Origin: CAYZBF01 sp964476585
Lineage (GTDB): Bacteria > Hydrothermota > UBA3072
Length of the DNA stretch: 62,372 bases
Assembly (NCBI GenBank): GCA_964476585.1
Contig: CAYZBF010000008.1
Span: 1 to 62,372 of the forward strand
Direction: 5' to 3'
The notes under the pieces are model-generated. The model was not told where the DNA came from. It was given only the letters and a program-made list of their open reading frames with translations, and searched no databases. Below, piece by piece: positions 50,526-57,679 of this stretch; the stretch's first letter is position 1, and every line of letters starts with the position of its first letter. The translations under genes and the position numbers were made by a program.

Positions 50526-53172
50526 CATATTAAGTATTCTCATAATAGATGACAACCCTGATGATTGGTCTTTGATTGTTCGCCTGTTGAAGTACGAATT
50601 TCCTGACGCGAGGATCAATCAAGTTCTTGAAGAAGAGGGCTTTAATCGAGCCTTAAGGGAGGCTGATTTTGACCTTGTTATTACGGATTACAAGCTAAAG
50701 TGGAGCGATGGATTAAAGATCTTGCGTTCTGTTAAAGAACGTTTTCCTGAAACCCCTGTGGTTATGTTCACTGATAACGGTAATGAAGAAATAGCTGTGG
50801 AAGCAATGAAGGCTGGCCTTGATGATTATATCGTTAAATCACCCACACACTTTGTCCGCCTGGCTGGTGCGATACAGCAAGTTTTAAAAGGAGAAAAGCG
50901 CAGTAAAGCGTCGAAAGAATCAGAAACCCGCTATCAGAAACTGTTTGAACGAGTTCCCATTGGACTCTACCGAACCGCTTTGGATGGAAGAATTCTTGAC
51001 GCAAATCCAGCTCTTTTGAGAATGTTAGGTTACCCTGATCGAGAATCTCTTTTTTTGGTTAATGCTAAAGAGCTTTACGTAAATCCTGAGGATCGTAAGC
51101 GGGAGAGGAAGATGATAGAACGTGATAGGATAGTTCAAGGATTTGAAACACAATTACGGAGGCTTGATGGCAAGATTATCTGGGTAAAGGATATTACTTA
51201 CACTGTTCGGGATAATGATGGAAAGCCACTATATTACGAGGGAAGTTTAGAGGACATCACCGAGCATAAAAAAGATCAAAAAGATTTGAATCTACAGGAG
51301 ACTTATTTTCAGCAACTCTTTGAAAATTCTCCTGAAGCTATTACAATGGTAGATAAGAAGGATAGGATAGTCCGTTCGAATAAATGTTTCCAAGAGCTCT
51401 TTCAATATAATTCAGAAGAAATAGAGGGTATACATATTAATGATTTAATTGTGCCAGATGATCTTGCAGAAGAAGCATCCGGAATATCTCAAAAGGTTCT
51501 TAATGGCGGAGTAGTTCAAGCGGAAACTGTGAGAAAACGGAAGGATGGAAGTTTGGTTGATGTAGCATTACTTGGATACCCTATGTTTGTAAATGATGAT
51601 CTGGTTGGAATTTATGCTATATATAAGGATATCACTGGACGAAAGGAAGCAGAAGAGGCACTGCGCGAATCCGAAGAGAAATACCGCATTCTGGTAGAAG
51701 AAAGCCATGATGCCATATATATGCACAGTGGCAATAAGCTTCAATTCGTGAACTATAAGATATGCGATATCACAGGCTATACGAAAGAGGAACTTTACCA
51801 GATGGAGGTATGGGATATTATTCATCCAGAAGATAGAGATAGGATGAAGGAGATTGTCAAGAGGAAGGAGAAGGGAGAGAGAATGCCGAAGACTTATGAA
51901 GCAAGGTTGCTTACAAAGGATGGGGGTGTAAAGGTCGCTGAATTTGCTGTTGATAAGGTCAAATTTAAAGGGGAGTATGCAGTTTTGGGTACTGTAAGGG
52001 ATATAACCGAATATAAAGAGATGGAAGATGAGATTCAAAGAGCCGAGAAACTTGAAACCATAGGTATTCTTGCAGGTGGTATCGCTCACGATTTCAACAA
52101 TCTCTTGACCGGAATAATGGGTAATCTCTCTCTTGCAAAAATGCATGTAGCGACCGATGATGAGGCATTCAAGGTATTGACTGAAGCTGAGAAAGCATCC
52201 AGAGAAGCAGGGAAATTAACCCAGCAGTTACTCACCTTCTCCAAGGGTGGAGCACCAATAAAAGAGGCAGCTTCTATTACTGAAATAATTAAGGATTCAG
52301 CTGAGTTTGCCCTCAGGGGTTCTAATGTAAGGTGTGATTTTCATTTCCCGGATGATCTATGGATGGTTGAAGTTGATAGAACTCAGATGAGCCAGGTAAT
52401 AAACAACCTTATAATCAATGCTGACCAGGCGATGCCAGAGGGTGGTATAATAAAGGTGAGTGCTTCTAATATTACTATTTCAGAAGACAGTGTTCTTCCA
52501 ATTGGTCCGGGGCAATATGTAGAGATATTGATGGAAGATGAAGGTGTTGGTATACCAGAGGAGCATCTTTTAAATATTTTTGACCCATTTTTTACTACAA
52601 AAGAGGGTGGCAGTGGTCTTGGGCTTGCGACTGTCTATTCAATTATTCAGAGACATAGTGGCTATATAACTTGTGAGTCAGAGGTTGAGTCTGGGAGTAC
52701 CTTTTACATTTATCTTCCAGCATCGGTGAAAGGGATTGAGAAAGAGGAGATGGAGGAGAGGTTAGAGTCTTCCAAGGGAGGTGTGAAGGTGCTTCTAATG
52801 GATGATGAGGAGGTGATAAGGGATGTTGCAGGCAGGATGTTAGATAGGCTTGGATATAAGGTGGAGTTTGCGAGTAGCGGTGAGGAAGTGATTGATATAT
52901 ATAAACAGGCCTTTCAGTCTGGGGATTGTTTTGATATAGTCATAATGGATTTAACTGTTCCCGGGGGGATGGGTGGTAAAGAGGCCATAGAGAAACTTCT
53001 AAAGATTGATCCAGATATTAAGGCTATAGTTTCGAGTGGATATTTCAATGATCCAGTAATGGCAAACTTTAAGGACTATGGGTTCAGTGGCGTTGTTCCA
53101 AAACCATATGATATAGACGAATTGGGAAAGGCAGTGAAGGAGGTTATAGAAGGAGGGAATGAACAAAAATAA
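50506..53172 (+). CDS. Hybrid sensor histidine kinase, REC-PAS-PAS-PAS-HisKA-HATPase-REC
   Basis: 888 residues, no membrane segment, so cytosolic. The N-terminal receiver (~8-125) has the phospho-acceptor Asp in LVITDYKLKWSDG. Three PAS domains follow (~143-258, ~263-380, ~385-505). The HisKA box is GILAGGIAHDFNNLLTGIMG (~522-541). The HATPase has IINNLIINADQAMPEGG and GSGLGLATVYSI. The C-terminal receiver (~765-885) has VIMDLTVPGGMGGKEAI. A receiver at both ends suggests it takes part in a phosphorelay with an external kinase and output. No response regulator with an output domain is adjacent. Confidence 0.93.
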   Translation: MEDIMDDILSILIIDDNPDDWSLIVRLLKYEFPDARINQVLEEEGFNRALREADFDLVITDYKLKWSDGLKILRSVKERFPETPVVMFTDNGNEEIAVEAMKAGLDDYIVKSPTHFVRLAGAIQQVLKGEKRSKASKESETRYQKLFERVPIGLYRTALDGRILDANPALLRMLGYPDRESLFLVNAKELYVNPEDRKRERKMIERDRIVQGFETQLRRLDGKIIWVKDITYTVRDNDGKPLYYEGSLEDITEHKKDQKDLNLQETYFQQLFENSPEAITMVDKKDRIVRSNKCFQELFQYNSEEIEGIHINDLIVPDDLAEEASGISQKVLNGGVVQAETVRKRKDGSLVDVALLGYPMFVNDDLVGIYAIYKDITGRKEAEEALRESEEKYRILVEESHDAIYMHSGNKLQFVNYKICDITGYTKEELYQMEVWDIIHPEDRDRMKEIVKRKEKGERMPKTYEARLLTKDGGVKVAEFAVDKVKFKGEYAVLGTVRDITEYKEMEDEIQRAEKLETIGILAGGIAHDFNNLLTGIMGNLSLAKMHVATDDEAFKVLTEAEKASREAGKLTQQLLTFSKGGAPIKEAASITEIIKDSAEFALRGSNVRCDFHFPDDLWMVEVDRTQMSQVINNLIINADQAMPEGGIIKVSASNITISEDSVLPIGPGQYVEILMEDEGVGIPEEHLLNIFDPFFTTKEGGSGLGLATVYSIIQRHSGYITCESEVESGSTFYIYLPASVKGIEKEEMEERLESSKGGVKVLLMDDEEVIRDVAGRMLDRLGYKVEFASSGEEVIDIYKQAFQSGDCFDIVIMDLTVPGGMGGKEAIEKLLKIDPDIKAIVSSGYFNDPVMANFKDYGFSGVVPKPYDIDELGKAVKEVIEGGNEQK

Positions 53173-53354
53173 ATTAGACTTTACAAGCTATAGAGAACAC
53201 AGCTTAAAATGTCTATAACAGAGTGGATAACAAAATGTATTCAGATTAATCTATCCTGGATTTACGAGCCATAAAAGAATATGTTGATTTTCTTTAAATG
53301 CAAAATCTTGCATGAAATAAGCTATATAGTAAAAAACGAACGATTAGGAGGTAG

Positions 53355-53831
53355 ATGATGGAGGAAATAAGGTATACGCCAATAGGCATTGTTCATTCTC
53401 CTTTTAAGGGAAAAGAAAACACACCTCAACAAACGTTTTATGGACGCGATATCAGCGCAACAGTTGAGGTATTTCCTGAGTATGTAGATGGACTTTTCGA
53501 TATTGAAAAAATTTCTCACATTATTTTATTATGCCATTTTCATAAATCAAATACTAAGACCTTAACTGCGAAACCACCACAGGATGAAAAAACGCGTGGA
53601 GTTTTTGCCTCAAGGTCACCAAATCGTCCTAACCCGATTGGACTATCAACAGTTCGTCTTCTGAAAGTATGTGGAAGAATACTGTACGTGCGTAATGTAG
53701 ATATCATAGATGGAACACCAGTGCTGGATATAAAACCTTATGTCGCTGAGATCGATTTAAAAAAGAAGAGGCACTTTCGAGGGTTCCTAAGTCTTATAAA
53801 GAGAAAGAAAAGCCTGAAGAGAAAGTGTTAA
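53355..53831 (+). CDS. trmO: TrmO-like tRNA methyltransferase (TsaA/YaeB family)
   Basis: 158 residues. TrmO methylates N6-threonylcarbamoyladenosine in tRNA using SAM. Family motifs are IGIVHSPFKGKENTPQQ, TRGVFASRSPNRPNPIGLS and GTPVLDIKPYV. The last ~25 residues (KKKRHFRGFLSLIKRKKSLK) do not look like the family and may be a tail acquired when downstream DNA decayed. AGGAGG precedes the ATG. Confidence 0.88.
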   Translation: MMEEIRYTPIGIVHSPFKGKENTPQQTFYGRDISATVEVFPEYVDGLFDIEKISHIILLCHFHKSNTKTLTAKPPQDEKTRGVFASRSPNRPNPIGLSTVRLLKVCGRILYVRNVDIIDGTPVLDIKPYVAEIDLKKKRHFRGFLSLIKRKKSLKRKC

Positions 53832-54080
53832 ATGAGACCCATGAGGCGGTAAAAGAGATTTTAGAAGATGCACTTTCTGCCCCTGTTTATGTCGCAATAT
53901 TGGTAGACAGGAGAGTGAAGTATCCTGAATTATTCTAAATTCACTACCATTTATCAGGTCAGGCCAGGAAATCTGGCCTGACTATAAGCCTTGGTTGTGC
54001 GAGAACTGCCCGGAGGCTAATGGCAGATGAAGTAAAAGACCTATATCAAGGAAAGATTCCTCATTCATTTTTTAACTAAT
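53832..54080 (+). pseudogene. Decayed coding remnants with a strong hairpin
   Basis: A frame from about 53775 reads through SYKEKEKPEEKVLN, ETHEAVKEILEDALSAPVYV and AILVDRRVKYPEL to a stop near 53938, with no proper start; it faintly resembles a nitroreductase segment. A second piece (LTISLGCARTARRLMADEVK, then DLYQGKIPHSFF) ends near 54079. Between them GTCAGGCCAG (53958-53967) pairs with CTGGCCTGAC (53973-53982) around GAAAT. Assignment to families is uncertain. Confidence 0.4.
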
Positions 54081-54164
54081 TTATAGTATATATAATCCAG
54101 TGAGTAAAAGAATAAAGTCAAGAAGGCTGATTGGCTATTGACTTCCTTTTCTTGATTAATATAT

Positions 54165-54404
54165 ATCCATCCCCAGTTGTGTGCTGAAGATGGAGATAGA
54201 TATCTTATAACCTTGTTGGGAGGAAGTGATGTAGATGCCCTTTATGTGGCTGGTTGTGGTCCAACTATGTAAAAGAAGATGTTCCGGGATGCATTTGAGA
54301 AAGTTAGTTTCCCGAAAGAAAAACACATTGGAATAGAAATAAGGGGTCTCGATACCGATAATACATATGAGGAAATAAAAAAAGCAATCAAAGGAGATGA
54401 ATAA
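54165..54404 (+). pseudogene. Remnant resembling the N-terminal domain of an HdrA-like FeS protein
   Basis: About 75 codons read like AEDGDRYLITLLGGSDVDAL, then YVAGCGPTM, a TAA stop at 54270-54272, then KKMFRDAFEKVSFPKEKH and IGIEIRGLDTDNTYEEIKK. Related proteins have VAGCDPxMQxKMFRDAF, so the stop sits where Gln (CAA) is expected, consistent with a C-to-T nonsense change. There is no upstream start. A further 22-codon scrap begins at 54404. The left boundary is approximate. Confidence 0.45.
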
Positions 54405-54584
54405 TGGTTAAATTAAATATGAAGGTATCAAGCCATATTATTGAGAAGGATATAATACAGGAAGGGTAAAGAGGTATAGTTTGTAATAGATAAAAGGATA
54501 AAAAGAATCGAAAATATTGTAAGCATGTGAAATTTAGGCTTTATCCCAAAGATTTTTTGGGGGGGAAGCTCAAATAACAAGAGC

Positions 54585-55073
54585 TCAGGATATTCTGTCC
54601 ATAATAATGCCCATAAACACCGAGAATATAAGCATATACATTGTGAGGGAAAGAGTAAATATCCACCCAAAGTAATAGATCATCATAGGCAAAAGGGGAA
54701 GCTTGACAGCCCTATTGTATAAAAATACTGCAATGAGACCTTTTCTCATGCCTTTTTCCTTTAGTTCCTTAAGTAGAGGATACCAAAGGTATATTGAACC
54801 CATTGAGATTATACCCGATATAATTGCGATAACCCATCCCCGCAGACCTGATTTCTTCCCAAGATATTTTATAAGAAACTCATGTTTTAGAAAAAGATTG
54901 GTAATAAAGATGAACAGAAAGACTATCAGAATTATGTAAAAGACCCTTAAAAAGATATGTAAAAAATACTGTAAGGAATGAATGACGATTCCCTTATTAA
55001 ATAAGAATAAAATAACATATATAAATACTGTTGTCCCCAGAAGTATTATGCCTACAGCCTTCTTTTTCTTCAT
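54585..55073 (-). CDS. Permease, second half (split DUF318-like permease)
   Basis: 162 residues from the ATG at 55073 (MKKKKAVGIILLGTTVFIY), with four to five membrane helices and the loop GWVIAIISGIISMGSIYLWY, then LYNRAVKLPLLPMMIYYFG. This matches one repeat of the two-repeat permease fold. The ATG overlaps the stop of the first half by four bases. An upstream in-frame start at 55211 would be encoded inside the first half and is rejected. Substrate unknown; the ArsR and NifX-like partners suggest metal or metalloid handling. Confidence 0.75.
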   Translation of the reverse strand: MKKKKAVGIILLGTTVFIYVILFLFNKGIVIHSLQYFLHIFLRVFYIILIVFLFIFITNLFLKHEFLIKYLGKKSGLRGWVIAIISGIISMGSIYLWYPLLKELKEKGMRKGLIAVFLYNRAVKLPLLPMMIYYFGWIFTLSLTMYMLIFSVFMGIIMDRIS

Positions 55074-55528
55074 ATAACCTTCAGGGTTAATACCACAAGA
55101 ATAGATATCACTATAGAAAATAAAAATGATAGAATATTTCTCATAATTCCGAACTTCTTGCCTAAAAAATAGCACTCTGCAGGCAACTGGATTATGCCAA
55201 CAGTTACCCATGAAAGGATAAAGGAAGTTATAGCAATAAGTCCGATACCAACCTTCAATAATTCTCCACCAATGATATAACTCGTTACGGGCTGACCCGT
55301 GGAGATACTCCCTATCGCTGCCCCAAGGATGCTATCAATGATAGGATTTTTTGTGAAGAATTTACTGTAAAAAGATTCTGGAACGGCTGAAACATATAGG
55401 CTTATAAGTAGTAATATGGAAAGAAAAATAGGAAGTATTTCAAGAAATAAGAGAGATGTCTTTTTTGCAGCCCCAACGAGCCTCTTTTTTTTATAACCTT
55501 CAAGTCCCTTTCCTTTCGATTTTTCTAT
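55070..55528 (-). CDS. Permease, first half (split DUF318-like permease), start codon non-canonical or unresolved
   Basis: The frame is open from ~55552 down to the stop at 55070. It reads KSKGKGLEGYKKKRLVGAAK, KTSLLFLEILPIFLSILLLI, ILGAAIGSISTGQPVTSYII, GGELLKVGIGLIAITSFIL and SWVTVGIIQLPAECYFLG. The only canonical start in frame is a TTG at 55258, which would discard the first two helices and the STGQPVTSY loop. ATA 55528, which overlaps the NifX-like stop as TAATA, or ATT 55540 are candidates. About 152 residues, with four membrane helices. Confidence 0.7.
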   Translation of the reverse strand: MEKSKGKGLEGYKKKRLVGAAKKTSLLFLEILPIFLSILLLISLYVSAVPESFYSKFFTKNPIIDSILGAAIGSISTGQPVTSYIIGGELLKVGIGLIAITSFILSWVTVGIIQLPAECYFLGKKFGIMRNILSFLFSIVISILVVLTLKVI

Positions 55529-55992
55529 TAACTTTCTAATTTTTTCAGCCTCTCATTTATATCGGCAATTACCTTTCTCAAATGAGTAACCTCTTTCTTG
55601 ATCCTCTCAAGCTCTTCACTCTCACCTGCATTATGTTCCTCTATAGGAGCTGGTGGGGTGGGGATCTCCATTGTTCTCTGGACGACCTGTTCAACTAAAT
55701 CCGTTATTCGCCCATACGCACCAACTATTGGCGTTACATCTAACTGGGTGAACCATTCCTGCGCCCTGGGTCCCATTCCACCTGCCACAATCATCTCAGC
55801 ACCCTTGTTGTGGATATATTGAGGTACAACACCAGGTTCATGGGAATTTATATAAGGGTTATTCTCTACAGTTACATTCTTAACGCTATTACCTTCAACT
55901 TCAACAAACGTAAAATATGGACATCTTCCAAAATGGTAGGCAAGAATACCCTCAAGACCCTTATTGTCATCAGAGGAAAATGCAATAATCAT
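55528..55992 (-). CDS. NifX/NifB dinitrogenase iron-molybdenum cofactor-type domain protein
   Basis: 154 residues. The first ~105 residues are the NifX/NafY fold: MIIAFSSDDNKGLEGILAYH, FGRCPYFTFVEVEG, then AEMIVAGGMGPRAQEWF. A short coiled coil (ELERIKKEVTHLRKVIADIN) follows. Such domains bind FeS or FeMo-type clusters, but stand-alone copies occur in many anaerobes lacking nitrogenase, often beside ArsR and permease genes. No nif genes are here. Its stop overlaps or abuts the permease. Confidence 0.88.
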   Translation of the reverse strand: MIIAFSSDDNKGLEGILAYHFGRCPYFTFVEVEGNSVKNVTVENNPYINSHEPGVVPQYIHNKGAEMIVAGGMGPRAQEWFTQLDVTPIVGAYGRITDLVEQVVQRTMEIPTPPAPIEEHNAGESEELERIKKEVTHLRKVIADINERLKKLES

Positions 55993-56010
55993 AAATTCCT
56001 CCTTTTGTCT

Positions 56011-56340
56011 TTAAAAACCTATTGACTCCATTCTGATTTCAGCAATCCTCTTTGCCTCCTCGAGTAGGTCTAAAACCTCATTTGAAGATAATTTGTAGTA
56101 GACCTCAATACCCTCCTTTCTACTCATCACAAGTCCAGCAGATTGGAGTATAGTAAGATGCCGGGAGACAACAGATGGGTGAACAGCAAGAAAGGATGCA
56201 ATCTCTGAAACAGAATGCTCACCATATCTTAATATCTCAATGATCTTTATACGATGCTCGCAGGAGAGTGCCTTAAAGACCATTGTCCTTACATCACCAA
56301 AACTGAATCTTCCTGTTTTCATATCTGCATACATATGCAT
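56011..56340 (-). CDS. ArsR family transcriptional regulator
   Basis: 109 residues with a winged helix-turn-helix: MVFKALSCEHRIKIIEILRY, SVSEIASFLAVHPSVVSRHL, then ILQSAGLVMSRKEGIEVYYK. No CxC metal-binding motif of the ArsR type is visible in helix 3; the single Cys is in LSCEH. It is the first gene of the reverse operon with the NifX-like protein and split permease, and probably senses their substrate. Its ATG sits 6 bases after a perfect -10, so it is predicted to be leaderless. Confidence 0.92.
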   Translation of the reverse strand: MHMYADMKTGRFSFGDVRTMVFKALSCEHRIKIIEILRYGEHSVSEIASFLAVHPSVVSRHLTILQSAGLVMSRKEGIEVYYKLSSNEVLDLLEEAKRIAEIRMESIGF

Positions 56341-56346
56341 ATAAAC

Positions 56347-56375
56347 ATTATAAGGTAAAAAAACCGCTTTGTCAA
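56347..56375 (-). promoter_or_regulatory. Perfect consensus promoter of arsR, leaderless arrangement
   Basis: On the reverse strand TTGACA (56375-56370), a 17-base spacer and TATAAT (56352-56347), then GTTTAT and the ATG at 56340. Both hexamers match consensus exactly. No SD. Confidence 0.8.
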
Positions 56376-56602
56376 GGCAGAAATCGTTTTTTTAAAATTT
56401 TTAGATAGTGAGTTCTAAGTGCTTGCCAGTATAACGGTATTGATTATGATATTTAATCCCGCAACTGAGTTTCCTTAATCATATGTTCTTTTGTGCAAGT
56501 ATTATGTAATTCTCAGTCAATGATTATAACGTATCTTGTCATATATGTGTTAATTTTTTGAAAATTTTAATAAAGGACTCTGATATCTCTAATACATTTT
56601 TC

Positions 56603-56630
56603 TTGACATGAAGAATTATTTTAATAGGAT
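56603..56630 (+). promoter_or_regulatory. Promoter-like pair upstream of the HpcH aldolase gene
   Basis: TTGACA (56603-56608), a 16-base spacer and TAGGAT (56625-56630). The region 56376-56602 is AT-rich and holds nothing else recognisable. Confidence 0.45.
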
Positions 56631-56639
56631 TAAAGACGT

Positions 56640-56888
56640 ATGGATATTCATAATTCCGTCAGCCTTGGTGGTGTTCTTGTGTTTCCCATTAGCGTTAAGA
56701 CGATTCCATTCTTAAATAACCTTGTTGTGAAAATCATGGAATCTTCTACTGTTGGTATAAGGTTTATTTTTGGAAGGCTTACCCTTTCACAGGGACGGCG
56801 AGCGAGACTGGACTTAAAAGGGTACTCACATGAAAGCAGGAGGAATTATTATGAAAAACGAGTTGAAAAGAAGATTAAAAAAGGGTGA
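56640..56888 (+). CDS. Doubtful 82-residue ORF between promoter and aldolase gene
   Basis: It begins MDIHNSVSLGGVLVFPISVK and ends in a basic tail; no family is recognised. Its last 38 bases overlap the aldolase gene. Its only support is position: the ATG lies 37 bases after the start of TTGACA, the spacing seen at other leaderless genes here. It may equally be untranslated leader of the aldolase mRNA. Confidence 0.25.
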   Translation: MDIHNSVSLGGVLVFPISVKTIPFLNNLVVKIMESSTVGIRFIFGRLTLSQGRRARLDLKGYSHESRRNYYEKRVEKKIKKG

Positions 56889-57609
56889 GAAAACAGTAGG
56901 TGCATGGCTCACAATTCCGCATACAGACATTTCGGAATCACTTTCGACCCTACCCTTTGACTGGTTTGTATTTGATCAGGAGCATTCAACATTAGATGAC
57001 CAATTGACACAACAACTTATGCAGGCTATGCGTGGGAATAAGGTAACACCACTCATCAGGGTTGCCTGGAATGATCCTGTTCTTATAAAGAAAGCCCTGG
57101 ATACAGGAGCCTATGGTGTTATTGTGCCCTGGGTGAACAGTAGAAAGGATGCACTTAGAGCTGTTAAAGCCTGTAAATATCCCCCACAAGGTGTAAGAGG
57201 ATGTGGACCAAGGAGGACAATACTTCTTGACCCAGACTATCTAAAGACAGCAAACGACGAAATTCTAATAATAGTTCAGATAGAGACAGAGGAAGCAGCG
57301 AATAAAGCAGAAGAAATCTTATCGGTTGAAGGAGTAGACGGTTTCTTTATTGGACCTTTTGATCTTTCGGCTTCGATGGGGATAATGGGGCAGATTTCAC
57401 ATAAGAGGGTTCAGGATGCTATAAATAAGGTTTTTGAGGTTGGGAAGAAAATAGGTGTGGCATCAGGCATCTGGCAGGGTGTGGGTATGACAATTAAGGA
57501 AAGATTAGAAGAGGGATGGCAGATGGTGGCCCTTGGGATGGATATAAACTTTCTTATGGATGGTGCCCGTCGGGCTCTCGAGGATACAGGTATTAAAAAA
57601 GAATTTTAG
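56851..57609 (+). CDS. HpcH/HpaI aldolase/citrate lyase family protein
   Basis: About 252 residues, class II pyruvate-type aldolase fold. VGAWLTIPHTDISESLST, FDWFVFDQEHSTLDD, TPLIRVAWNDP, GAYGVIVPWVNS, the metal-ligand region IVQIETEEAANKAEEIL and DGFFIGPFDLSASMG are the family motifs. Likely substrate is a 2-keto-3-deoxy sugar acid or a related hydroxy-keto acid; this cannot be resolved here. ATG 56851 is chosen because AGGAGGAATT stands directly before it. Confidence 0.9.
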   Translation: MKNELKRRLKKGEKTVGAWLTIPHTDISESLSTLPFDWFVFDQEHSTLDDQLTQQLMQAMRGNKVTPLIRVAWNDPVLIKKALDTGAYGVIVPWVNSRKDALRAVKACKYPPQGVRGCGPRRTILLDPDYLKTANDEILIIVQIETEEAANKAEEILSVEGVDGFFIGPFDLSASMGIMGQISHKRVQDAINKVFEVGKKIGVASGIWQGVGMTIKERLEEGWQMVALGMDINFLMDGARRALEDTGIKKEF

Positions 57610-57679
57610 GATATTCTTAAACAATTTCTTTGAAACATTTTTCTCATTTTATGCATCAAACAAATAAAATGGAGGAGAA

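Noticed and set aside
51568..52146. 192-codon reverse-strand ORF inside the hybrid kinase
   Set aside because: It is antisense to the PAS/HisKA domains and has no recognisable motif.
55528..55992. NifX-like gene as evidence for nitrogen fixation
   Set aside because: No nifHDK or other nif genes are present; free-standing domains of this fold are common in non-fixing anaerobes.
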